This document shows positions 17,051-25,985 of a stretch of DNA of 64,000 nucleotides, in pieces. The notes under the pieces were generated by a model that ran no database searches, had not been told where the DNA came from, and worked only from the letters and a program-made list of their open reading frames with translations. Each line of letters starts with the position of its first letter. Position 1 is the first letter of the stretch. The DNA is from Clostridiales bacterium (GTDB lineage: Bacteria; Bacillota; Clostridia; Christensenellales; CAG-138), in assembly GCA_024691085.1 (NCBI GenBank), contig JAILNX010000038.1, positions 1 to 64,000 on the forward strand, given 5' to 3'. The translations under genes and the position numbers were made by a program.

Positions 17051-18376
17051 ATGGCTGTACATCCAATAAGAAAAGCTGTTGAAGCTTATGCCGGTCTTGG
17101 TTCGGCGCGTTTTCACATGCCCGGTCATAAGGGGACGCTCGATCCGCTGGACGTGACGGAGGTACCCGGCGTCGACAATCTTCAGCATCCCGTCGCCGCG
17201 ATCCTCGAATCCGAACAGCTTGCCGCGAAAGCGCTTAAAGCGAAGGACGCGTTCTATCTCGTCAACGGTTCGACTGTCGGCGATCTTGTGATGCTCGCGC
17301 TTTTGGGAAGCGGCAAGCGCGTGCTGCTCGGCCGCAACTGTCATAAATCAGTTATCAACGGTCTTGCCTTCGCCGATCACGACGCCGTGCCCCTCTTCCC
17401 GGACGTGAACGGCATATTCTCTCCTAATGAGATCGAGAAGCAGCTTGAAGAAACTCCCTGCGACGCGGTGTTCATTACTTCGCCGACTTACAGGGGCTAC
17501 GTTTCGCCTATCGACGAGATCGCGTACGTCTGCCATAAGCACAACGCTCTGCTCCTCGTAGACTGCGCTCACGGCGCGCATCTCGCATTTTCCGACAATC
17601 TTCCGCCCGTACCTACGGCGGCCGACATGTGGGTCATAAGCTCTCACAAGACGCTTGAGGCGATGACGCAGACCGCCGTACTGCTCATAGGCGAAAGCTG
17701 TCCCTTCCCCAGGGGCAGGATCCAGCGCATACTCAATATGTTCCAGTCGACAAGTCCGTCCTATCCCTTGATGCTGAGCATCGAAAAATCCGTTCTCAGC
17801 CATCCGAATTGGGATTGGCACGTACTTAGGATACGCGAGTTTTTAAGCAGACTGCACACGATAAAAGGCGTTAAGGTCTACGGCGACGACCGCGACGATC
17901 ATGATATCACAAGAGTGAATATCGGACTTGAGGGCGTGACCGGCTACGAGCTTTCGAGGCGCCTTGAATCCATGGGCATCTATCCCGAGATGGAGGATCT
18001 CGAGTGCGTTACCCTCATCACCGGCCCCTCCGACAGAGACGCCTGGTATGACCGCGTGATCGACGCGCTTATTAAGATCGGTCCCCGCGAAGGGCGCGTC
18101 ATCTACCACACGAACGTCATTAAAGAGCGCATACTCGGCGATAAAGTCTGTACCGTAAGGAAGGCCATAATGGGCGAATACGAGCGCGTAGAGTACAAGG
18201 ACTCCATCGGCAGAGTTTCCGCCGGCACGGTCGGCTGCTATCCTCCGGGTATCGCCATACTCTTCCCCGGCGAGAGGATCAGCGAGCGCGCGATCGGTCT
18301 TATCGATTCCGAAAGATACGGCGGCGCGGACATTTTCGGCCTTGACGACGGACTTGTTGCCGTTGTGAAGGAATGA
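17051..18376 (+). CDS. Orn/Lys/Arg decarboxylase family PLP enzyme (SpeA/YaaO-like)
   Basis: 441 residues from ATG 17051 (MAVHPIRKAVEAY); the frame is open to a TTG at 17009, but that codon lies within a hairpin. Motifs: RFHMPGHKG near the N-terminus, a PLP-binding core with DCAHGAH, and the Schiff-base lysine in SSHKTLEAMTQ. A short decarboxylase C-terminal domain ends with the usual YPPGIAILFPGE. Probably makes a polyamine precursor from arginine, lysine or ornithine; substrate not decidable here. It overlaps holB by four bases. The same association (YaaO near holB and ricT) is seen in Bacillus, though tmk is absent between them here. Confidence 0.88.
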   Translation: MAVHPIRKAVEAYAGLGSARFHMPGHKGTLDPLDVTEVPGVDNLQHPVAAILESEQLAAKALKAKDAFYLVNGSTVGDLVMLALLGSGKRVLLGRNCHKSVINGLAFADHDAVPLFPDVNGIFSPNEIEKQLEETPCDAVFITSPTYRGYVSPIDEIAYVCHKHNALLLVDCAHGAHLAFSDNLPPVPTAADMWVISSHKTLEAMTQTAVLLIGESCPFPRGRIQRILNMFQSTSPSYPLMLSIEKSVLSHPNWDWHVLRIREFLSRLHTIKGVKVYGDDRDDHDITRVNIGLEGVTGYELSRRLESMGIYPEMEDLECVTLITGPSDRDAWYDRVIDALIKIGPREGRVIYHTNVIKERILGDKVCTVRKAIMGEYERVEYKDSIGRVSAGTVGCYPPGIAILFPGERISERAIGLIDSERYGGADIFGLDDGLVAVVKE

Positions 18377-19287
18377 ACCCACTGATTGAAAAACTTAAGG
18401 CATCCATCCTTTCGGGCAGGACGACGCACGCATATCTGATCTCCGGCACCGACCGCGAACAGACCGTCGGCCTGTCGCGTGAGCTTGCGTCTTTGATGAT
18501 GTATTCCGCGGTCAATACGGAAAGGCTCGCGCTCGATCCCGATTATCACGAGTATGAGGGCTCGATACCGATAGGTGAATTCCGCGACGTGATACGCCCC
18601 GAGATCTATCGTGAAACGTTCGGAAAGAACGGCAGAGTCGCCGTGTTCCTTAATGCGAGCCTGTTATCCGAAAGCGTTCAGAACGCCATGCTGAAGGTTC
18701 TCGAGGAGCCTCCCGCGAATACGCATTTTATTCTGACCGGAAGCGAATCGGGGATACTCTCCACCGTCCGCTCGCGTTGTCTGATCCTGCGGTGCGCGTC
18801 CCCCGAAAACAGCGAGATAGAAGCAATTCTTAAAGGGAAAGGCGCGAGCGACAGCGACGCCGCCACTTATGCCCTTATGAGCGGCGGAAGCGTTACAAGA
18901 GCGATCAGGTTGTTTGAGTCGGAGGACGAGCGCAAGCTGAGGGACGGCGCGATCACTGCGCTTATCGCGGCGATGAACGGCGTCCCCGATTATAAGTGGA
19001 GCAGAATAAAGCGCGATAAAGGCGAATGGTACGAGGCAAACGAGATAATCCTGCTCGTCTGTCACGATATGCTTAAAATTAAGAGCGGCCTCGGCGTCGA
19101 TTTTTGCCGCGACCGTGAGAAAGATTTGGAAAAATGCTGTTCCCGCTTTACAATCGGCGAGATCGGCGGTATTATAAACGAGATAAAGGCGAATGCCGAG
19201 AGGCTCAGCGTCTCCCCAACGGGCGGCGCGGCGTTTGACAGACTGTTCTCCGTAATCGCGGAAACGGCCCCCGGCAAAAGGATATAA
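18373..19287 (+). CDS. holB: DNA polymerase III delta' subunit
   Basis: 304 residues. Clamp-loader AAA+ fold with HAYLISG, the SESVQNAMLKVLEEPPANTHF segment and the sensor region TVRSRCLILRC. As usual for delta', the P-loop is degenerate (SGTDREQTV), so it should not bind ATP productively. The C-terminal part corresponds to the pentamer-collar domain. The start overlaps the decarboxylase stop, and ricT follows after 15 bases, the arrangement known from many Firmicutes. Confidence 0.88.
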   Translation: MNPLIEKLKASILSGRTTHAYLISGTDREQTVGLSRELASLMMYSAVNTERLALDPDYHEYEGSIPIGEFRDVIRPEIYRETFGKNGRVAVFLNASLLSESVQNAMLKVLEEPPANTHFILTGSESGILSTVRSRCLILRCASPENSEIEAILKGKGASDSDAATYALMSGGSVTRAIRLFESEDERKLRDGAITALIAAMNGVPDYKWSRIKRDKGEWYEANEIILLVCHDMLKIKSGLGVDFCRDREKDLEKCCSRFTIGEIGGIINEIKANAERLSVSPTGGAAFDRLFSVIAETAPGKRI

Positions 19288-19302
19288 TCAACGAGGTGTT
19301 AA

Positions 19303-20307
19303 ATGAGCAAGGTCATAGGCGTTAAGTTCAGAGACGGCGGAAAGATCTATTATTTCGATCCGCTCGAACTCGATATACATGTAGGCGATGGAGTTATCGT
19401 CGATACTGCGCGCGGAATAGTATTCGGCGACGTTACCGAGGCTCCGCATTTCGTTCCCGGTGAGCAGATAATTTCGGAGCTCAAGCCCGTTTTGAGGATC
19501 GCGACTCCCGAGGATCACGCCGAAAGGCGCATGTATAAGGAAAAGGAGAAGGAAGCGTTTGCCATCTGCCAGCGCAAGATCGACGAACACGGGCTCGTCA
19601 TGAAGCTCGTCGACGTAGAGTACGCATGGGGCGGCGGCAAGATAATGTTCTACTTCACCGCCGACGGCAGGGTCGATTTCCGCGAACTCGTCAAGGATCT
19701 CGCAGGCGTGTTCAAAACGAGGATCGAGCTCCGCCAGATCGGCGTAAGAGACGAAGCGAAGATGCTCGGCGGTCTCGGCGTATGCGGAAGGCCCATCTGC
19801 TGCTCCGCGTTCCTTTCGGACTTCATTCCCGTATCCATAAAGATGGCCAAGGAGCAGAATCTTTCCCTTAACCAGACCAAGATCTCCGGCATATGCGGGA
19901 GGCTCATGTGCTGCCTGAAATTCGAGCAGGCGGGTTACGAGAGCATGCACAAGATCATGCCTCGCGTAGGAAAAGAAGTCGTTACGCCCGACGGCGCGGG
20001 TACAGTCGTCGACAACAACGTAATAAGCGAAACGACGACCGTGAAGGTCCAGCTTGACGACGGTACCTTCGAGATGCGCGCGTATCCCTTCCGCGAGCTT
20101 ATGAATAAGGCCGGAAAGCCCTTCGGCGAAGAGTGCGACGGCGAAGCGTTAAAAGAAGAAGGCTGCCGGGCTTGCGCCGGACAGCCGAATGCCGATCCTT
20201 ATGAGATCTCCGAGGAGGTCTATGATTCCGCCGCTCCCGAAGAAGCGAAGGAAGCTTTACCCGAGTCCGACGACGCAGGCGACGGCGCGGGCGGTGATAC
20301 CCTCTAA
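19303..20307 (+). CDS. ricT: PSP1-domain protein RicT (YaaT)
   Basis: 334 residues. Contains the PSP1 domain and the cysteine clusters VCGRPICCSAF and ICGRLMCC that carry Fe-S clusters in the RicA-RicF-RicT complex, which aids RNase Y-dependent mRNA processing and sporulation/competence in Bacillus. The C-terminal 60 residues are acidic and low complexity. RBS CGAGGTG. The last 51 bases overlap the 3' end of the convergent ispDF gene. Confidence 0.9.
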   Translation: MSKVIGVKFRDGGKIYYFDPLELDIHVGDGVIVDTARGIVFGDVTEAPHFVPGEQIISELKPVLRIATPEDHAERRMYKEKEKEAFAICQRKIDEHGLVMKLVDVEYAWGGGKIMFYFTADGRVDFRELVKDLAGVFKTRIELRQIGVRDEAKMLGGLGVCGRPICCSAFLSDFIPVSIKMAKEQNLSLNQTKISGICGRLMCCLKFEQAGYESMHKIMPRVGKEVVTPDGAGTVVDNNVISETTTVKVQLDDGTFEMRAYPFRELMNKAGKPFGEECDGEALKEEGCRACAGQPNADPYEISEEVYDSAAPEEAKEALPESDDAGDGAGGDTL

Positions 20308-21387
20308 ATTGCCTTCGGGGCCGAGATGCTCCGGGGTAGTCGCCTTTATACTGACTCTCTCAATGCCGACGCCGAGCGCGTCGGCTGTTTTCTTTTTCAT
20401 TTCTTCGATATAGGGCTTGAGCTTCGGCTCCTGCGCCGTGACCGTCGCGTCGATATTCGATACGGCATAGCCCGCATTCTTCAAAAGAGCAGCCGTTTTT
20501 TCAAGCAGTATCAGGCTAGAGATATCCTTGTATGCGGGATCGTTATCGGGAAAATGCCTGCCGATATCGCCGAGCGCGGCCGCGCCCATTATGGCGTCGA
20601 CGATCGCGTGGATAAGCGCGTCGGCGTCCGAATGTCCAAGAAGTCCGAGCCTGAACGGGATCTCCACTCCGCCGAGGATAAGTTTCCTGCCCTCAACGAG
20701 CCTGTGCGTGTCTTCTCCTATGCCGATCCTTATATCCATATTCCTTTTCGCCGCGAGCCTCTCAAAGAAACGAACGTCGTCCTTCTCAGTAAGCTTTTGG
20801 TTATCCATGCTCCCTTCGGTAAGATTTACGGGCCCGTAGACCGCCTGCCAGACCGACGCGTCGTCGGTAACGTCGCCTTCGATCTTTCCGTATGCCGCAA
20901 GCAGCATATTACGGTCGAAGCACTGCGGGGTCTGCATAAGCACGAGCCCGCTTCTGTCTACGGTCTCCCCCGTTTCCGCGCGCCTTACTGTATCGCGCAT
21001 CTTTATCGCCGCGGCGCCGGAGCCCGTCTTAATTGCGCTGTCGACGGCTCTTTCGATGACCTCGTCGCTGACGAGACATCTTGCGCAGTCGTGTATCGCG
21101 ACGATATCCGCTTCAGCCGCAAGGAGTCCGTTATGGACTGAATCCTGCCTCCTCGCCCCGCCTGAAACTATCTTTACGGGCACGGAAGCTCTTTTCGCCG
21201 CCTGTTCAGCCGCGTCGCGGGTCGAATCGGAAACCGCTATCACAATGCTGTCCGCATGGCGCGAGAAAACCTCGACACACATCTCGATCGGAGTCGAGCC
21301 GTTAATGCCGATAAGCATCTTGTTTGCGCCCTGCATTCTTACGGAGCTTCCCGCGGCAAGGAGTATGGCGGCAACACTTTTTTTCAT
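20257..21387 (-). CDS. ispDF: Bifunctional IspD/IspF of the MEP isoprenoid pathway
   Basis: 376 residues. Residues 1-220 are the IspD cytidylyltransferase (AAGSSVRMQGANK near the N-terminus, HDCARCLVSDEV), which makes CDP-methylerythritol. Residues 223-376 are the IspF cyclase (GIGEDTHRL, GHSDADALIHAIVDA with metal-binding Asp and His, ATTPEHLG). Fusion of these consecutive-but-one steps is known in several bacteria. The start overlaps rqcP by four bases. The 3' end overlaps ricT tail to tail by 51 bases. Confidence 0.93.
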   Translation of the reverse strand: MKKSVAAILLAAGSSVRMQGANKMLIGINGSTPIEMCVEVFSRHADSIVIAVSDSTRDAAEQAAKRASVPVKIVSGGARRQDSVHNGLLAAEADIVAIHDCARCLVSDEVIERAVDSAIKTGSGAAAIKMRDTVRRAETGETVDRSGLVLMQTPQCFDRNMLLAAYGKIEGDVTDDASVWQAVYGPVNLTEGSMDNQKLTEKDDVRFFERLAAKRNMDIRIGIGEDTHRLVEGRKLILGGVEIPFRLGLLGHSDADALIHAIVDAIMGAAALGDIGRHFPDNDPAYKDISSLILLEKTAALLKNAGYAVSNIDATVTAQEPKLKPYIEEMKKKTADALGVGIERVSIKATTPEHLGPEGNLEGITARAVACVVGLG

Positions 21388-21644
21388 TCGTCGAACCCTT
21401 CGTTCGCAATCACGCGGTACATTTCGTCGGCATTTTCCTTCGTCGCGTACTCGCGCACGTCGACGATCTCGGCCCTGAACAATTTCGCGCCTAGCCTTAT
21501 CGAAATAATATCGCCGGCTTTCACTTCGGTCGATGGCTTCGCGACCTTATCGTTTATGGTAACTCTGCCCGTCGAGCAGGCCTCGTTCGCAACTGTGCGT
21601 CTTTTTATTATTCTCGATACCTTTAAATACTTGTCAAGTCTCAT
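21384..21644 (-). CDS. rqcP: S4-domain RNA-binding protein RqcP (YabO)
   Basis: 86 residues, a single S4 domain (MRLDKYLKVSRIIKRRTVAN, AKPSTEVKAGDIISI) of the Hsp15/YabO type. RqcP works with RqcH to add alanine tails to nascent chains stuck on 60S-like (50S) subunits. Size and domain content match YabO. It is co-transcribed between the foldase-like lipoprotein and ispDF. Confidence 0.85.
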   Translation of the reverse strand: MRLDKYLKVSRIIKRRTVANEACSTGRVTINDKVAKPSTEVKAGDIISIRLGAKLFRAEIVDVREYATKENADEMYRVIANEGFDE

Positions 21645-21648
21645 AGTT

Positions 21649-23076
21649 TCAGCTCTTTAAACTGTCCTTTCCGACAACGTTAAGAAGTTCTTCGTTTATC
21701 TTGAGCGCGGGGTCCTTCTTCCATTCGGTAAGAAGCGCGTCCCACTGCTCGTCCTGCACCGCCGCGGTGCAGACGGCCTTGATATCGTCGTAGATCGCCT
21801 CGAGAGGCACCTCGCCGGAGGTCTCGTCAGAAGCGTAATAGATGATCCTGAAGCTGCCGCCCTCCATGAAGACGTCGGAGCGTTCGCCCAAACTCAGCTT
21901 CTTGAACTCGTCCTTGATCGTCTGCGACCAATCCGCCGACGAAGTGTGCTTTAAGCTTATCAGCTCGCCCTTTTCACGGAAGGCTTTGCAGCCCTCGCTG
22001 TTCTCGTCGCCGACAACGCGCTTGTCCTCGGTGTACTTCAGCATCACCTCGGCAAAGGGCTTGCCTTCATCGATCTCGCTCATAGCCGCTTCGATCTTTT
22101 CACGCGCGGCTTTGATGTACTCCTCGTACTCGGCGTCCGTCGACTCCTTGAGGGCCTTATACTCGTTCACGAGCTCGGTCATTTTGGAGGCGTTGGCGTC
22201 CGTCCCGTTTACCGCGTCCTCAAAGGAGAGCCTTCCGTATTCACGCGAGATCTCGTCCATCCTGTCGAGCTTCTTCGAATACTCCTCCGAAAGCTCGCCC
22301 TCGGGAGAGACCACGATCTGCATCATTCTCGAATATCCCGAAGGAACGTACGCAACGGGCGTCACGCCGTCGCGCAGGCCGAAGTACTGCTCGAATTCCT
22401 CCTCGTCTGTCTTGTACCTCTCGGGATTTGCCGTGTAGACCGCCTTGTCGTTGACGACAGCGGAGTCGTACCAATCGGTTATATCATCGTCCGCAGGATG
22501 AAACTCGGAACAGACGAATTCCCTGTACGCCTTGACTATCGCCGAGTTCCTCGCCTGACCGCGGTAGTATTCCTTATAGTCCTCCCAGCCCATCGTGACG
22601 CCGGTGTAGTATTCGGACTCGGAATTGACGATGCCGTCAAAATATGCGGATACGGGAATGGAATTGTCTTCCGAGTATTCCTGCTCGGCGACCTTCATGA
22701 AGTTGAGATAGAGGTCGTTTATCTCGTTCTCCGTATCGGCGGCAAGCTGAGCCTCCTGTTCCTCGGTGAGTTTAAAGCCGGACTGCTTCGCCTGATAAAG
22801 TGTTACGAGATCGTCCGAAAGGATGTCGACGAGCCAATCGCGATAGCTTTTCAGGCTCGACTCGCTTTCGAGCGGATCGTGCCCGGAATACTGCATATAG
22901 GGAAGATAATTATCGAACAGCGCCTTGTACATGGCAAAGCTGACCGATTCGTCCCCGATCGACAGAACAGGGGTCGACCTGTCGATATTATCGGTTTTAT
23001 TCTTATTGGCGCAGGCGGTCAGCAGAAGAAGCGCTGCGGACGCCATGGCTATCAAACGTATAGTTTTTTTGATCAT
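21649..23076 (-). CDS. SurA/PrsA-like foldase lipoprotein
   Basis: 475 residues. Lipobox LLLLTAC (Cys22) anchors it outside the membrane. The N-terminal helical region (30-230) resembles the SurA/PrsA chaperone domain, and residues about 310-440 resemble a diverged parvulin rotamase (KPFAEVMLKYTEDKRV, LKHTSSADWSQTIKDEFKKL). It should assist folding of secreted proteins. The parvulin part is weakly conserved and catalytic activity is uncertain. It leads the operon with rqcP and ispDF. Confidence 0.8.
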   Translation of the reverse strand: MIKKTIRLIAMASAALLLLTACANKNKTDNIDRSTPVLSIGDESVSFAMYKALFDNYLPYMQYSGHDPLESESSLKSYRDWLVDILSDDLVTLYQAKQSGFKLTEEQEAQLAADTENEINDLYLNFMKVAEQEYSEDNSIPVSAYFDGIVNSESEYYTGVTMGWEDYKEYYRGQARNSAIVKAYREFVCSEFHPADDDITDWYDSAVVNDKAVYTANPERYKTDEEEFEQYFGLRDGVTPVAYVPSGYSRMMQIVVSPEGELSEEYSKKLDRMDEISREYGRLSFEDAVNGTDANASKMTELVNEYKALKESTDAEYEEYIKAAREKIEAAMSEIDEGKPFAEVMLKYTEDKRVVGDENSEGCKAFREKGELISLKHTSSADWSQTIKDEFKKLSLGERSDVFMEGGSFRIIYYASDETSGEVPLEAIYDDIKAVCTAAVQDEQWDALLTEWKKDPALKINEELLNVVGKDSLKS

Positions 23077-23117
23077 CAGCCGGATATTCCTTTCAAATGC
23101 TTTGACCGAACATTATA

Positions 23118-23145
23118 ATTATATCATTTTTTCCATGTATTGCAA
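23118..23145 (-). promoter_or_regulatory. Promoter for the foldase-rqcP-ispDF operon
   Basis: Minus strand TTGCAA (23140-23145), 16-bp spacer, TATAAT (23118-23123). Confidence 0.5.
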
Positions 23146-23206
23146 GCAGAATCGGCTTTCGCGCCAGCCTATCGGTAAATTATTCCGAATATTTTTAATA
23201 TAATGC

Positions 23207-23235
23207 TTGGCTTATCGTTAAAAATAGGGTATAAT
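23207..23235 (+). promoter_or_regulatory. Promoter for the 23271 secreted protein
   Basis: TTGGCT (23207-23212), 17-bp spacer, TATAAT (23230-23235). Confidence 0.6.
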
Positions 23236-23270
23236 ATAGTTTGAATGACTATGATGAAGGAGTGTGTTCT

Positions 23271-24896
23271 TTGAACAAGGCTTATAAAATATTATCAATA
23301 ATCATTATGGCGGCGGTGCTTGTCTCGCTTGTTCCGTTCGGTGCGGAAGCAAGCTCCAGCACCCATGTCTCAATATCAGTTTCTCCGAACGAAGCCAGTC
23401 CAAATCAGAATGTAACCTTTACCATCGCTCTTAGGAACACCAATTCTGCGCCATCTTCGACGGACAATCCCTCGGGTGATTCTGCAGGACGCTCTTCCGA
23501 GGGCAGCGGTTACTATACAGGTATTAGTATTTCTAACACCTACGGCATTGGTTTCAGCACATCTGGCGTTTCCGTTGCTCCGGGCAAGCACGAAACCTTC
23601 AGCGGTAGCTGGGATATCCCGGAAGAGTATCTCGATACGGATCTTACTTTTACAGTATCATGGTACGATTATGGTCAGAAGGTGTCCGAGTCCGTTTCCT
23701 GCAGGGTCAAGCGCCGCAACCTTACACCCTATCTTCGCGTAACGCGTACCGCCAATCCCGTCAGTGCCGCTCCCGGCACCGACGTCACGTTCAAATACAC
23801 CTTTACGAATGCCGGCCCCGTAACGCTCGTAAACATCGAGCTCACCGACGTCAAGGTATTCATGAGGTCAAGTCCCGCGTACAGGATCGACATCCTTGAG
23901 CCCGGAGCGACAGTCGAATACACATACGTCATGCGAATGGGTTCCTCCACCGTCGTTTCGTCGCCGAAGGTTACCTTCTATGCTCAGGGCGGTACTACGC
24001 AGCTCGTCAACAAGGTCGCGGATATGACCATTGGCCTTATCAATTCTCAGCTCGCGAAGGAGATCGTCGTAGGCAATCCCACCCCCGAAGGCGTTCAGTT
24101 CACGATCTATCTTACCAACAACGGCAACCTGAACCTCAAAAGCTTAAAGATCACCGACGAGCTCGGCAATCAGGTTTCTTCCGATTCATTCTCGCTCGCG
24201 GTCGGCGAATACCGCGTATTCGAGTACTTCGTACCGAATCCCGAAGAGATACGAAACGTCGTGTTCTACATCAAAGGCTACGACCCGTCGGGAACGATTT
24301 TCAAGGATAACACCGCAAGCTATACGGTAAGGCCATATGTCGACGCGTCGAAGATAAAGCTCGAGTTCACCGCCGTCACCGCTTCCTCAATGAACGACGA
24401 GCACGTTATCGGCATTGAGTTCAGCGTTGCGAATACCGGCGAGCTCGATCTTTACAACGTGTCCGTAACGGAGCAGCAGCTCGGCTATGAGATCAAAAAG
24501 TGGACCAGCTTTGCCGCAGGCACGAACGACAAGATCCAGACCGACATCAATATCGGAAGCGTTCGCGACCTCGTGTTCGTTCTAACAGCAGAGGATTCGT
24601 CCGGCAACGTCTACACCTACGAAGCGCACGTCAGCGCCGACAAGATCGACGTAAGCTCCATGTTCCCCTATAAGGATCCTTCGCAGGGCGGTTCTTCCGA
24701 CATAGGCGTTATCACCGAGGACAATGACCTGGGCGGCAGGCTGGACGGACTCATTACCAAGGCCGGCGAGAAGCTTCAGAAATGGTTCAGGATCCTCGGC
24801 ATCGTCGCCGGTTCCGCTGCGCTTCTCATGCTCGGTCTCGCGATCGCAGAGATAGTTATCAGACGCAACAATAGAGCCGAAGACAAGAATCAGTAA
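23271..24896 (+). CDS. Secreted, membrane-anchored protein with repeated Ig-like (CARDB/DUF11-like) domains
   Basis: 541 residues. I chose the TTG at 23271 because GAAGGAG precedes it and the protein then starts with a clean signal peptide (MNKAYKILSIIIMAAVL...GAEAS). The exterior consists of about four beta-sandwich repeats (for example VSPNEASPNQNVTFTIALRN, NPVSAAPGTDVTFKYTFTN) typical of CARDB/NEW3-like modules. A C-terminal transmembrane helix (GIVAGSAALLMLGLAIAEIV) and a short basic tail anchor it. No catalytic motif. Likely a surface stalk or adhesive/scaffold protein; a single-gene unit. Confidence 0.85.
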   Translation: MNKAYKILSIIIMAAVLVSLVPFGAEASSSTHVSISVSPNEASPNQNVTFTIALRNTNSAPSSTDNPSGDSAGRSSEGSGYYTGISISNTYGIGFSTSGVSVAPGKHETFSGSWDIPEEYLDTDLTFTVSWYDYGQKVSESVSCRVKRRNLTPYLRVTRTANPVSAAPGTDVTFKYTFTNAGPVTLVNIELTDVKVFMRSSPAYRIDILEPGATVEYTYVMRMGSSTVVSSPKVTFYAQGGTTQLVNKVADMTIGLINSQLAKEIVVGNPTPEGVQFTIYLTNNGNLNLKSLKITDELGNQVSSDSFSLAVGEYRVFEYFVPNPEEIRNVVFYIKGYDPSGTIFKDNTASYTVRPYVDASKIKLEFTAVTASSMNDEHVIGIEFSVANTGELDLYNVSVTEQQLGYEIKKWTSFAAGTNDKIQTDINIGSVRDLVFVLTAEDSSGNVYTYEAHVSADKIDVSSMFPYKDPSQGGSSDIGVITEDNDLGGRLDGLITKAGEKLQKWFRILGIVAGSAALLMLGLAIAEIVIRRNNRAEDKNQ

Positions 24897-24911
24897 TCAA
24901 GTCAAATCAAA

Positions 24912-24944
24912 AGGCCGTTCCGGGAGGAACGGCCTAAACTTTTA
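24912..24944. terminator. Bidirectional terminator between the Ig-like protein and uracil-DNA glycosylase genes
   Basis: AGGCCGTTCC (24912-24921), loop GGGA, GGAACGGCCT (24926-24935), flanked by A/T runs on both sides. Confidence 0.85.
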
Positions 24945-25550
24945 CAGCGATCTCGCAAAATCGCCGAGCCTTATAAGATCCTGTTCAAGCACCGGCTTGA
25001 GCTCCCTGTTATAGATGGATGCGGCGGGATGATACAGTGGGAAGAGGTGGATAAGTCTGCCACCGATATTGGCGACCGTCGGCATGCCGTGCGCCATTCC
25101 GACGTTCAGCTTTTCCCCCTTAATATCGGATAATGCCTGCACGGCGGAAAGCGGCACGTTTCCGAGCGTCGCGATCACCGTTGGGCGGACTGTTTCGATC
25201 TCGTATTTCAACAACTCAAGTCCGTCCTTGATTTCCGTAACGGACGGAGTACGGTTCGAAACACGGTGCTCATAAAGCTTTGTCGGTCTGTATTTTACTG
25301 AATTCGTAACGAAAACCTTCGTCCTGTCGATTCCTGCTAAGCGGAGCATCCCGTCGAGCTGCTTCCCCGCCTTCCCGACAAAGGGTCTGCCGGACGCGGC
25401 CTCGTCCTTCCCCGGCGCCTCGCCGATAAACATTATAAGCGGGCGGTCGGGTTTACCGTCGCCGAATACGGGGTGCTCCAGATCCGCTTCCGCTTCGAGC
25501 TCGAGCTTCAATATTCTCTCGGCTTCAATAGCATATCTTTCTTCAAGCAT
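24942..25550 (-). CDS. Uracil-DNA glycosylase superfamily protein (family 4-like, without cysteines)
   Basis: 202 residues. Removes uracil (or a related damaged base) from DNA. Motif A GEAPGKDEA and the catalytic-loop histidine motif LYHPAAS match family 4 enzymes, as does the PFVGKAGKQLDGML segment. Family 4 normally has four cysteines holding a 4Fe-4S cluster. This protein has no cysteine at all: the usual NxxKCRPP segment reads NSVKYRPTK. It may therefore be a cluster-free variant. Its own promoter lies upstream, and it converges on the Ig-like protein gene. Confidence 0.85.
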   Translation of the reverse strand: MLEERYAIEAERILKLELEAEADLEHPVFGDGKPDRPLIMFIGEAPGKDEAASGRPFVGKAGKQLDGMLRLAGIDRTKVFVTNSVKYRPTKLYEHRVSNRTPSVTEIKDGLELLKYEIETVRPTVIATLGNVPLSAVQALSDIKGEKLNVGMAHGMPTVANIGGRLIHLFPLYHPAASIYNRELKPVLEQDLIRLGDFARSL

Positions 25551-25578
25551 ATCGGTTCTCCTTTAATATTCTTAACCG

Positions 25579-25607
25579 ATTTTATAACGAATCACTCTCC
25601 GTGTCAA
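25579..25607 (-). promoter_or_regulatory. Promoter for the uracil-DNA glycosylase
   Basis: Minus strand TTGACA (25602-25607), 17-bp spacer, TAAAAT (25579-25584). Confidence 0.75.
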
Positions 25608-25657
25608 TCGCGGCGTGATATATTATGGCTCTAATCAAAAAAAGTCGGCGTTTGCTG

Positions 25658-25686
25658 TTGACAAAGCCGATCCGAACAAGTATAAT
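25658..25686 (+). promoter_or_regulatory. Perfect-consensus sigma-A promoter of rpsU
   Basis: TTGACA (25658-25663), 17-bp spacer, TATAAT (25681-25686). A leader of about 80 bases follows, with a hairpin GCTTGAAG/CTTTAAGC around 25702-25727. Confidence 0.9.
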
Positions 25687-25772
25687 GTATTGGTGTTTTG
25701 AGCTTGAAGTCATATTTGGCTTTAAGCCGGATGAAACGGATGTCCCGCATAAGAGAGGGGGGAAATAGGTTA

Positions 25773-25943
25773 ATGGAAATTCATGTTGGTGAAAATGAGT
25801 CCCTGGAGAGCGCCCTCAAGCGTTGGAAGCGTAAGTGTGCCCGTTCCGGTATCCTCGCCGACGCACGTCGCCGCGAGCACTATGAAAAGCCCAGCGTAAA
25901 GCGCAAGAAAAAGGCTGAGGCTGCCAGAAAGCGCAAGTATTGA
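25773..25943 (+). CDS. rpsU: Ribosomal protein bS21
   Basis: 56 residues from ATG 25773. The basic protein ([16 protein letters not shown], then [19 protein letters not shown]) is a full-length S21 of the 30S subunit. The frame is open upstream for 25 more codons, but those have no S21 character, while AGAGGGGGG lies just before 25773. A perfect promoter and a strong terminator make it a single-gene unit. Confidence 0.95.
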   Translation: MEIHVGENESLESALKRWKRKCARSGILADARRREHYEKPSVKRKKKAEAARKRKY

Positions 25944-25956
25944 TCTTAACAGCAAT

Positions 25957-25984
25957 AAAGCTCATCTTAAGATGAGCTTTTTGT
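25957..25984 (+). terminator. Terminator of rpsU
   Basis: AAAGCTCATCTT/AAGATGAGCTTT (25957-25980) followed by TTGTTTT. It abuts the stop of the convergent hemZ gene. Confidence 0.9.
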
Positions 25985-25985
25985 T

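Noticed and set aside
25698..25772. 25-residue extension of bS21
   Set aside because: No match to S21; the region is the mRNA leader and a ribosome binding site lies before ATG 25773.
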